Positions 13,789 to 19,146 of a DNA stretch of 20,439 nucleotides are shown in pieces. Position 1 is the stretch's first letter; every line of letters starts with the position of its first letter. The translations under genes were made by a program, and so were the position numbers. Under the pieces are notes generated by a model. That model was not told where the DNA came from. It made no database searches and saw nothing but the letters and a program-made list of their open reading frames with translations. This DNA comes from a virus: IMG/VR virus record IMGVR_UViG_3300030056_000118, positions 1 through 20,439 of that record; one strand, given 5' to 3'.

Positions 13789-14448
13789 TTAGAAGTCCCC
13801 GCTGCCGCCACTCGTGTCCTCGTTGCTTGCTTCGTCGTTGTCGTCGAACGACGGTGCCGGTGTGTCGTCGGCTTCGTAGCCGCCTTCGTCTTCACCGAAG
13901 CCGCAACCCGCAGCAGTCACACTGCCGAAGCTCACCAGTTCCAGCAGCTTCACGCCAACCAGTTTCGGTGACAGGTAGAACTTCTTGGCGCTCGGCACGC
14001 CGCCGCCGCCCAGCTCGCAGGCAACGCGGAGAACGGAACCGCCACCGATGGTCGGCGGGTTCTTGATCTCTTTGCCCTTGCTGTCGAAGATCGTCGGCTT
14101 ACGCGTCCACGGCTTGTTGGTCTTCTTGCTGACGCCACTGGCCTTCATCTTGAAGTTGATGGTGATGCGGCCGGTTTCTTCGCCTTCCTTGTCCAGCTCC
14201 TCGGTGAATACCGGGGCGGCCTCGAACTTCTTGTGAGCCGGCTTCTCAGCCTTGAACTCCTCGAACAGTTCGTCGCGCACCTTCTCCAGATCGGAGACGA
14301 GCTTCTGTACTTCAGGCAGGTTCGGATCGAATGCCAGCCGCGCGGTGTACTCACCTTCGGGCTTGAACTTCGTGTCCGGTGCATTGAGGTTCGGCCATAC
14401 GGCCACACCCTTCGGGGTGTTGAGGATCGGGTACTTCTTCTGTGCCAT
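13789..14448 (-). CDS. Single-stranded DNA-binding protein (T7 gp2.5-like)
   Basis: A 219-residue OB-fold protein that coats single-stranded DNA and coordinates polymerase and primase/helicase. The pattern follows T7 gp2.5: TPKGVAVWPNLNAPDTKFKPEGEYTARL near the start (given here in part, residues 11-38), IFDSKGKEI, and LSPKLVGVKLLELVSF. It ends in a strongly acidic tail (EDEGGYEADD, DDNDEASNEDTSGGSGDF) that in T7 contacts partner proteins and ends in an aromatic residue, as here (F219). The size is near T7's 232. Confidence 0.93.
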   Translation of the reverse strand: MAQKKYPILNTPKGVAVWPNLNAPDTKFKPEGEYTARLAFDPNLPEVQKLVSDLEKVRDELFEEFKAEKPAHKKFEAAPVFTEELDKEGEETGRITINFKMKASGVSKKTNKPWTRKPTIFDSKGKEIKNPPTIGGGSVLRVACELGGGGVPSAKKFYLSPKLVGVKLLELVSFGSVTAAGCGFGEDEGGYEADDTPAPSFDDNDEASNEDTSGGSGDF

Positions 14449-14598
14449 TCAGTCTTCCGGGTAGGGGTTTGAGATTGCAGTCAACACGGCGGTGTCGATT
14501 CCGGCCGTGTGGAGATTGCGCAGGGTCTTGAGGGACAGCGATCCGGTTTCATCCAGCTCGCGGTAGGCGTCCCGAAGGAGTTCGGTTGGGGTTTTCAG
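14449..14598 (-). CDS. Possible small CTG-started protein (49 aa)
   Basis: The 150 bases between two clear genes hold a frame with no ATG, GTG or TTG at its start. It has a CTG at 14598 preceded by AGAGG at five bases and overlapping the upstream stop as CTGA. The product (KTPTELLRDAYRELDETGSL after the start, ending AISNPYPED) looks like a short helical protein, and the stop abuts the SSB start. It is supported by the overlap pattern and ribosome site only. Confidence 0.45.
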   Translation of the reverse strand: MKTPTELLRDAYRELDETGSLSLKTLRNLHTAGIDTAVLTAISNPYPED

Positions 14599-14882
14599 GT
14601 GAACCTCTGTTTGATCTCACCTTCGACGTAGGCCGTCACGGCAGAGAAGGTGTCTTCGTTGCGGAAGGTGCAGTCGTCCTGCATGCGACCCACGACGCTC
14701 AGCAGTTCGCGAGGGTCGATCTCCAGGACTTCAGCGGTCACCTTCAGCGCGGCGGCCAGTGCGAGGACTTGGCGGGCCGGGTGAAGGTCTTGCAGCGCGT
14801 TGATTACGGCGAACGCCCCTTCCGCCGCAGCGGTAGGGGACGAGGCCAGTACGCGGTCGCGGACTGTGGAGACCAAGCTCAC
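14595..14882 (-). CDS. Small helical protein of unknown function (95 aa)
   Basis: The 95 residues (VSTVRDRVLASSPTAAAEGA onward, then LALAAALKVTAEVLEIDPRE and MQDDCTFRNEDTFSAVTAYV) look all-helical and soluble. I recognise no family. The start is taken at GTG 14882, which forms a GTGA overlap with the upstream stop. A longer frame to 14954 is unlikely. It sits in the early region between RNA polymerase and SSB, where T7 has variable host-takeover genes. Confidence 0.65.
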   Translation of the reverse strand: MSLVSTVRDRVLASSPTAAAEGAFAVINALQDLHPARQVLALAAALKVTAEVLEIDPRELLSVVGRMQDDCTFRNEDTFSAVTAYVEGEIKQRFT

Positions 14883-15115
14883 GAGAAGCGGGCCATCAGT
14901 CCGAGATTGGTGTCGATTGCGGCGTAGTTGACGCCTGTGCGCTGCGCCGGCCACGAGTGGCGGATCAGATGGAAGAACGCACGCTTGCGCAGGGCACGCT
15001 TGATCTCGCCAGTGACAGCCAGGATCAGCGGCAGATCGTTCGTCCGCGATGCGGCGACGGCCATGCGCTGCATGCGCTTCGTGTAGAACGGGGACAGCGT
15101 GCGTGCCTTAGCCAT
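14879..15115 (-). CDS. Small basic protein of unknown function (78 aa)
   Basis: A 78-residue basic protein starting MAKARTLSPFYTKRMQRMAV and containing GEIKRALRKRAFFHLIRHSW. It is likely helical and cytosolic and could bind nucleic acid, but no domain is recognised. It begins inside the end of the upstream 51-residue membrane gene and ends in a GTGA overlap. It is part of the small-gene cluster after RNA polymerase. Confidence 0.65.
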   Translation of the reverse strand: MAKARTLSPFYTKRMQRMAVAASRTNDLPLILAVTGEIKRALRKRAFFHLIRHSWPAQRTGVNYAAIDTNLGLMARFS

Positions 15116-15263
15116 GAAAGCGACTCCAGAGGTTGCGGAAGGTGTTGCGGACGCGGCGGGCGGCGGCCTTGACGGCCATCACGGTCGCGGCGGCGGCACC
15201 GATGAGGACGCAGGTGCCCAGCAGGGCGACGCCGATCACGTCGCCGAAAGTCCAGATGAACAT
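15108..15263 (-). CDS. Small single-span membrane protein (51 aa)
   Basis: A 51-residue protein with one transmembrane segment (about residues 6-29, GDVIGVALLGTCVLIGAAAATVM) followed by a positively charged tail (KAAARRVRNTFRNLWSRF). The layout predicts N-terminus out and C-terminus in. Similar short membrane proteins occur in early regions of podophages, with no agreed role. A holin is a remote possibility, but one span and early position argue against it. The ATG at 15263 lies five bases after the previous stop. Confidence 0.6.
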   Translation of the reverse strand: MFIWTFGDVIGVALLGTCVLIGAAAATVMAVKAAARRVRNTFRNLWSRFHG

Positions 15264-15267
15264 CGGC

Positions 15268-15408
15268 TCAGCCCCCCAGCAGGGAGCGCGCGGCGACTCG
15301 GAAGTCAGCCAGCGTGCCGTGGACGGCGGGGTCGTAGATCGCGAGCACAACGCCGTATCTGTCGGTGGCGGTGTGGGTATTGAGTTGGGAGTTGTACTGG
15401 ATGCTCAT
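15268..15408 (-). CDS. Small protein of unknown function (46 aa)
   Basis: A 46-residue frame starting at ATG 15408 with GAGGA four bases ahead. The sequence begins MSIQYNSQLNTHTATDRYGV and ends AARSLLGG. It is the first gene after RNA polymerase, in the place of T7's small 1.x genes. No family is recognised. The ribosome site and tight spacing with both neighbours support it. Confidence 0.55.
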   Translation of the reverse strand: MSIQYNSQLNTHTATDRYGVVLAIYDPAVHGTLADFRVAARSLLGG

Positions 15409-15440
15409 GGTGTCCTCAATGGTCAAAAGGAATCAAGTAA

Positions 15441-17885
15441 TTAGGCAAAGAAGTACAGGGACGATTCGACCAAGGAGAGGTCGAGGTCGCCGCAGGGCGG
15501 GAGTTCGGGAAGTTCGACAGCCACTTCAGCCGGAAGCTGAGCGGCCAGTTCGTTGCGGAAGTCGGTGAGGACTTCGCGGGTGTACTGCTCGTGGAAGGCA
15601 GCTCTCAGTGAGGCGGCCAGCACGTCGGTGTCAGCCGCGTGGGCTGCGTAGGAGTCGTGGATCATGGCGAAGTCCGTAATGCCGTTCTCAAGGGCAGTGC
15701 AGACGGTGAGCATCAGGTGGGCCGCATCACAGGAGTGGATGAAATTGGGCGAGATGCCCAGGGCCTGTCTGCGTGAATCGAGTTTTGTTCCTTCTACGTT
15801 GGTTGTTATACGTACCGATCTCCCCCCAATGTGCGTTTCTACGCGGGTTCCGAGGGTTTCGCGGTACTCCTGGAGCACCGGGAATCCGGCCGGGGTTGTC
15901 CAGCTCACGGGCATGTCGCCCTTTGCTGCAACCTTCGCGGAGGCCTTCAGCCAATCCATCGCTACACGAGCGGCGATCACCACCTGACCAATGGCATCCC
16001 ACAGCACACCAGCAAGGTACGAGGATTCCTCGTGGGCCTGCTTGTCCCGTTCGTTGCCCATCTTCTCCATGATCTGCCCGCGCATGCCGGCCTTGGTCAC
16101 GCCGTAGGGCAGGGTCATCACGGGGCGCTTCACGATGTCACGGGAAAGCTGACCGTCCCAGCGCGCGGCCAGAGGACAGCCACCTTCGGCTTCCTTCTTG
16201 ACGCGCGCGGCGGCGACCTTCATCACCTGTGTATAGATGTCGGCGGGTTTCTCCTGGGGGATCAGGTTGGTTGCCTTGCCACCGATGGGATCACGCAGCA
16301 TGGCGCTGAAGTTCTGTAGGCCATTGCATGAGCCGTCGAGGGCGATGGGGAGATGCGACACGTACTCCGTGCCCATCATCTTGTAGCCAGCCCACTCGAA
16401 GCAGGCGGCCAGGGCCGACCAGGGGGCGTCAGGTTCCTTTGCTGGGTTGCTGGGGTTCGTTGCCCAAAAACGTTGACCGTCCATCGGGTCGAGCGCGGAG
16501 TCGAGAATCTGATCCTCGTGATCCTTCACCCACTGGATGCGCTCCTCGAACGTCAGCTTGTCGATACCGAAGACGTTCGCGACGTGGATGGCGAGCCAGC
16601 GGGCACCCGAAGCGCCCAAGGGTTTCCCCTTGGCGAACGTCAGCAGCGCCTTGGCTTGGTCGTCGCCCTGGGGATTCAGGGTTCCCGGTACGGGATAGAC
16701 GCGACCTCTGAAGTCCAGCGAATGCGGGAAGTAGATGGCCTCCTCGGGGGCGAAGCGGGCGGCGAGGGCGATCTTCTGCGCTGCCGAGACACGCTGGGAG
16801 GTGGAGCGGGCGTTCTCCTCATATATGTCAGCGCGCTTGCGCTTCCAGGCTTTGAACTCCTCGGGCTGCTCTACCTTATATGTGTCCATGTCGAACGACG
16901 GCAGTCCCGGCAGCTCGATCAGGTCACGGGATGGCAGGCCGGCGATGCCGCCGCCAGCTTCCCAGGCGTCCTGCATGACCTGGAGGACGGAGGTGTTCAC
17001 TTTCCAGGCGGTTGACTGGATCGCGTTGATCGACTGGTACACGGCCGGCATGTCCACGTTGCCCAGCTCGCGCAGGTAGGACTTGTTCCGGGTACGCACC
17101 AGCGGCACGAGACCACCAGCATCAGTCAGGTAGCCGCCACCCTTGGAGGACACCCAATCGACCGGGCGAACCAGCATGGGCATGCGGATCGGGCTGAAGT
17201 GCGCAGCGGCATCGTGGGCCTTGTCGAGCCATTCGAGCACCTGCTGGGTGCCCCTCAGGAGCGTGCGGCGTCTGTCCTGGCCGTGGCTGGAGTCGAGGAA
17301 CAGCTCGGCGAACCCTGTGGATTCGATGAACAGCTCGACCATTTTCATGCCGAAGTGAACGCCGTCGTAGCCGGGGAACGCGAACTGCTCCAGCTCGACG
17401 CGGCGGGTGGCCGCTTCCATGACGTTGCGGGAGTGGCGCTGGGAGGTGCTCTTTTTCAGGACACCCTGGATGTGCTTGTAAAGACCGGGGGAGACCTCGC
17501 GGAATCGCGAGTAGTTGATGGAGTCCTCAATCGACGTAGCGATGGCCTCAGCGACCGACTGCACGCGGGTGTCCCTGTTCGAGACGGCGTTAAGGCAGTG
17601 GCGGACGGTGATGTAGGCGATCTCGGCGGACGGGAACTTCTCGACCCAGCGAACAGCGGTGTGCTTCTTGCCGGGTTTCCCGTTGCGAGCTTCGGACACG
17701 AAGGTGTCGATGGCTGCGGAGAGGGGGGTAACGCTTTCGGTGATGAGGCGGCGGCCGGGGCCAGAATCGGCCTCGTCCTGGCGTCCGCGTTCCTTCTTAT
17801 AGCGGTCAACGCCGAGGGTCAGAGATTCTTCTTCGAGGGCGAGCTGTCTGTCGCGGAGGGACGGGGTGTTCTGCACGGTATCCAT
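15441..17885 (-). CDS. Single-subunit DNA-dependent RNA polymerase (T7 gp1-like)
   Basis: The 814-residue polymerase that would transcribe middle and late phage genes from its own promoters. Catalytic motifs match T7: ALDGSCNGLQNFSAML (D517, equal to T7 D537), VKRPVMTLPYG (K586 and Y594, equal to K631 and Y639), SPNFIHSCDAAH, and MIHDSYAAHAADTD (D744, equal to D812). It ends YFFA, like the FAFA C-terminus of T7. It is about 70 residues shorter than T7 (883), mostly toward the N-terminus. TAGGAG precedes the ATG. A terminator separates it from the upstream antirepressor-like gene, and a promoter for this enzyme lies within its own 3' region. Confidence 0.97.
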   Translation of the reverse strand: MDTVQNTPSLRDRQLALEEESLTLGVDRYKKERGRQDEADSGPGRRLITESVTPLSAAIDTFVSEARNGKPGKKHTAVRWVEKFPSAEIAYITVRHCLNAVSNRDTRVQSVAEAIATSIEDSINYSRFREVSPGLYKHIQGVLKKSTSQRHSRNVMEAATRRVELEQFAFPGYDGVHFGMKMVELFIESTGFAELFLDSSHGQDRRRTLLRGTQQVLEWLDKAHDAAAHFSPIRMPMLVRPVDWVSSKGGGYLTDAGGLVPLVRTRNKSYLRELGNVDMPAVYQSINAIQSTAWKVNTSVLQVMQDAWEAGGGIAGLPSRDLIELPGLPSFDMDTYKVEQPEEFKAWKRKRADIYEENARSTSQRVSAAQKIALAARFAPEEAIYFPHSLDFRGRVYPVPGTLNPQGDDQAKALLTFAKGKPLGASGARWLAIHVANVFGIDKLTFEERIQWVKDHEDQILDSALDPMDGQRFWATNPSNPAKEPDAPWSALAACFEWAGYKMMGTEYVSHLPIALDGSCNGLQNFSAMLRDPIGGKATNLIPQEKPADIYTQVMKVAAARVKKEAEGGCPLAARWDGQLSRDIVKRPVMTLPYGVTKAGMRGQIMEKMGNERDKQAHEESSYLAGVLWDAIGQVVIAARVAMDWLKASAKVAAKGDMPVSWTTPAGFPVLQEYRETLGTRVETHIGGRSVRITTNVEGTKLDSRRQALGISPNFIHSCDAAHLMLTVCTALENGITDFAMIHDSYAAHAADTDVLAASLRAAFHEQYTREVLTDFRNELAAQLPAEVAVELPELPPCGDLDLSLVESSLYFFA
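15785..15814 (-). promoter_or_regulatory. Phage RNA polymerase promoter inside the RNA polymerase gene
   Basis: The minus strand reads GTATAACAACCAACGTAGAAG, nearly the same as the sites at 4466-4494 and 18871-18898. By analogy the start is the G at 15794. It lies in codons 691-700 of the polymerase and would drive the small genes and SSB. The codons used (ATA, ACA, GTA, AAA) are AT-rich and unlike the GC-rich choices around them, which suggests selection on the DNA itself. Confidence 0.75.
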
Positions 17886-17903
17886 GCGGGTCTCCTAGAA
17901 ACG

Positions 17904-17927
17904 AAAAAGGCCCCTTGCGGGGCCTTG
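17904..17927 (-). terminator. Rho-independent terminator between antirepressor and RNA polymerase genes
   Basis: On the minus strand AAGGCCCC, GCAA and GGGGCCTT form an 8-bp GC-rich stem followed by TTTTCG. It lies 25 bases after the antirepressor-like stop and 19 before the RNA polymerase start. It should stop much host-driven transcription before the polymerase gene. Confidence 0.85.
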
Positions 17928-17952
17928 AGGTGTCGAATGGGGTGTTGGTGGA

Positions 17953-18729
17953 TCAGGCGGCCAGAGCGGCTTCCTGCAAGCGGCGGCGGACTCGGTAGAT
18001 CAGCTCCGTCCCCTTGCCGGTGACGTGCGTGCGGCCCAGGGCGCGACCTTGGCTGACCAGGGTCTTCTGGATGAAGCAGCCGGCGCGCAGGTACTTGGCG
18101 TAGGCGAAGACGCTGTTCTTGCCGTCCCGGTAGAGCACCTTGGCGTCGATCAGCATCTTGGTGAGCTGCTGGTCAGTCATGCCGAACCGCTGGCCGGCTT
18201 CCCGCAGGCACATGGTCGTGCCGTCAGCCATGGTGGCCTCGGCCAGCTCGACCTTCGGGCGGTCGGTCTCGATCTTGGCGGCCAACAGTAGGCGTTGCTT
18301 CTCCGACTCCATCCCAAGCTGAAGAAGCTCCAGGGTGGAGAGAGTTGCGACGGGGGCGGCGGGGGCCGGCGTGTCCTTCACGCGGTTCTCTTTGAAACCC
18401 CGCAGGACATCCAGGTGGAAGCGGGGGCTGATCCACATGGCGTAGCTCAGGGCGAGGTCTTCCACTGCGTAGGTGCCGCCGTACCGTCCCCGGCTCATCT
18501 CGACCGGATTCTTATTGCTGGAATCCCAGCCTTTAGAAACTTCCTCCACCAGCTCCACCGTCGAGGTGAGCTGCATGAAGTTCGAGGGCTTGTGGCGCTC
18601 CAGCTCACCGGCTGCGCGGTGGAGGTCGTTCAGGCAGTACCGTCCCTCAGCGTCACGACGGATCGGTGTGCCGAGGATCACAGCGATGACGGTTCTGGTG
18701 GCGGCGGTAGCGTGGGCGATCAGATTCAT
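17953..18729 (-). CDS. KilA-N / KilAC antirepressor-like regulator
   Basis: A 258-residue two-domain DNA-binding protein of the phage antirepressor class. The N-terminal KilA-N domain (about residues 15-110) has RRDAEGRYCLNDLHRAAG, KPSNFMQL and GRYGGTYAVEDLALSYAMWI, then FHLDVLRGF. The C-terminal KilAC/ANT domain (about 150-250) has PKVELAEATM, CLREAGQRFGMTDQQLTKML and LYRDGKNSVFAYAKY. It is the first phage gene inside the right attachment end. The ATG at 18729 has AAGGAG six bases ahead. A GTG at 18765 would start inside a leader hairpin. Strictly lytic T7 lacks such a gene, so a role in the lysis/lysogeny choice is plausible but inferred. Confidence 0.9.
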   Translation of the reverse strand: MNLIAHATAATRTVIAVILGTPIRRDAEGRYCLNDLHRAAGELERHKPSNFMQLTSTVELVEEVSKGWDSSNKNPVEMSRGRYGGTYAVEDLALSYAMWISPRFHLDVLRGFKENRVKDTPAPAAPVATLSTLELLQLGMESEKQRLLLAAKIETDRPKVELAEATMADGTTMCLREAGQRFGMTDQQLTKMLIDAKVLYRDGKNSVFAYAKYLRAGCFIQKTLVSQGRALGRTHVTGKGTELIYRVRRRLQEAALAA

Positions 18730-18754
18730 GGTCTTCTCCTTGGGCACATAAAGA

Positions 18755-18782
18755 AGCCCCGGCACCGTGAGGCACCGAGGCT
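18755..18782 (-). promoter_or_regulatory. Leader hairpin ahead of the antirepressor gene
   Basis: In RNA from the minus strand, AGCCUCGGUGCC and GGUGCCGGGGCU form a 12-bp stem (allowing two G-U pairs) with a UCAC loop, followed by UCUUUAU. It resembles a weak terminator or attenuator and lies just before the ribosome site of the antirepressor gene. It contains two copies of the GGCACC motif (+ strand) also repeated near the attachment site. Confidence 0.55.
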
Positions 18783-18820
18783 GAAAATGGGATGGGGCGG
18801 CGGTACACTGGAGACCCAGA

Positions 18821-18876
18821 GGAGATCGTCAAGAGCACCTAATGAGTCTTTAGGTTCTCTCTCTTGGATCGTCTCC
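18821..18876 (-). promoter_or_regulatory. Early-leader hairpin sharing its loop with the structural leader
   Basis: A long imperfect hairpin directly after the predicted start at 18878. The apical stem is ACCTAA/TTAGGT (18837-18842 with 18850-18855) around the loop TGAGTCT. Flanking it, CAAGAG pairs with CTCTTG (18830-18835 with 18861-18866) and GGAGA with TCTCC at the base. AATGAGTCTTTAGG (18841-18854) repeats the loop region of the hairpin at 4404-4450. An RNase III-type processing site is the likeliest reading. Confidence 0.68.
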
Positions 18877-18898
18877 CCTAGGTTGGTTGTTTTACCCA
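18871..18898 (-). promoter_or_regulatory. Phage RNA polymerase promoter upstream of the early genes
   Basis: The minus strand reads GGTAAAACAACCAACCTAGG, sharing AACAACCAACNTAG with the sites near 4475 and 15794. The predicted start is the G at 18878. Because it precedes the antirepressor and RNA polymerase genes, the polymerase could drive its own expression. Confidence 0.8.
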
Positions 18899-18902
18899 TC
18901 GC

Positions 18903-18952
18903 GGCACCCAAACGGCACCTCGACGGCAACGGCGGCACCTGGATTTGGCACC
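18903..18952. repeat. Cluster of GGCACC direct repeats next to the attachment site
   Basis: GGCACC occurs at 18903, 18914, 18933 and 18947, with a variant GGCAAC at 18925. The first three intervals (including the variant) are 11, 11 and 8 bases, close to one helical turn. Two further copies lie in the leader hairpin (18761, 18771). The last copy overlaps the -35 box of the rightward promoter. They could be repressor operators or arm-type sites for integrase or excisionase. Confidence 0.6.
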
Positions 18953-18973
18953 TGTAGCGGCTATTGCTATGCT
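18945..18973 (+). promoter_or_regulatory. Sigma70-type promoter pointing out of the prophage toward tig
   Basis: TTGGCA (18945-18950), a 17-base spacer and TATGCT (18968-18973) match the consensus at five and four of six positions. Transcription would start near 18980 and run through the tRNA remnant into tig. No phage gene lies downstream on this strand. Confidence 0.55.
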
Positions 18974-19001
18974 AAGTGGCTGAGCTGGGGTGTTATGCGG
19001 G

Positions 19002-19059
19002 CGGGTTTAGGTTCTGACGGCTAATCCCCGTGCGGGTTCGAGTCCCGCCTCTCGCACCA
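19002..19059 (+). pseudogene. 3' remnant of tRNA-Leu (UAG); attachment-site end of the prophage
   Basis: From the anticodon loop TTTAGGT onward the sequence is a good tRNA-Leu: a variable arm closing ACGG/CCGT, a T-arm GCGGG TTCGAGT CCCGC, and the acceptor end CTCTCGCACCA. The 5' half is missing. No GCGAGAG acceptor strand lies upstream, and the bases before the anticodon loop (GCGGG) do not pair with TCTGA after it. This is the duplicated 3' end left by integration into a tRNA gene. The intact copy should be at the other end of the prophage. Confidence 0.85.
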
Positions 19060-19083
19060 TGCCCCGTGATTTTTTTATTTGTA

Positions 19084-19099
19084 GGCGACGATTGTCGCC
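19084..19099. other. Short perfect inverted repeat upstream of tig
   Basis: GGCGAC, GATT, GTCGCC forms a 6-bp perfect hairpin or operator-like palindrome in the 87-base gap between the tRNA remnant and tig. A T-rich tract (TTTTTTTATTT) precedes it and may end tRNA transcription. I saw no convincing separate promoter for tig in this gap. Confidence 0.4.
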
Positions 19100-19146
19100 A
19101 TGGCGCCTGTGCCAGGCCCACAACATAGGTAGTACCAGGAGACGTC

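Larger units (their letters stand above)
1..19059. mobile_element. T7-like prophage, right-hand part, integrated at a tRNA-Leu gene
   Basis: From the left edge to the tRNA-Leu remnant, every recognisable gene belongs to a T7-type podophage: single-subunit RNA polymerase, gp2.5-like SSB, gp4-like primase/helicase, family A DNA polymerase, gp6-like exonuclease, portal, scaffold, capsid and tail tubular A, in T7 order on the minus strand. Bacterial sequence resumes at a 3' tRNA-Leu fragment followed by tig, which marks the attachment-site end. The left end of the element, where an intact tRNA-Leu and probably an integrase would be expected, is outside the window. The genes look intact, with no obvious frameshifts or stops. 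Prophage status is inferred from the phage/host junction. Confidence 0.92.

Noticed and set aside
16255-16285. Possible promoter (GGTTGGTTG on the + strand) in the RNA polymerase gene
   Set aside because: Only the central CAACCAACC matches. Neither the upstream AT-rich part nor the start region fits.
18968-19059. A complete tRNA gene
   Set aside because: A D-arm-like GTGGCTGAGCTGG lies upstream, but no 5' acceptor strand pairs with CTCTCGC and the anticodon stem is unpaired. It is a 3' remnant, not a working tRNA.
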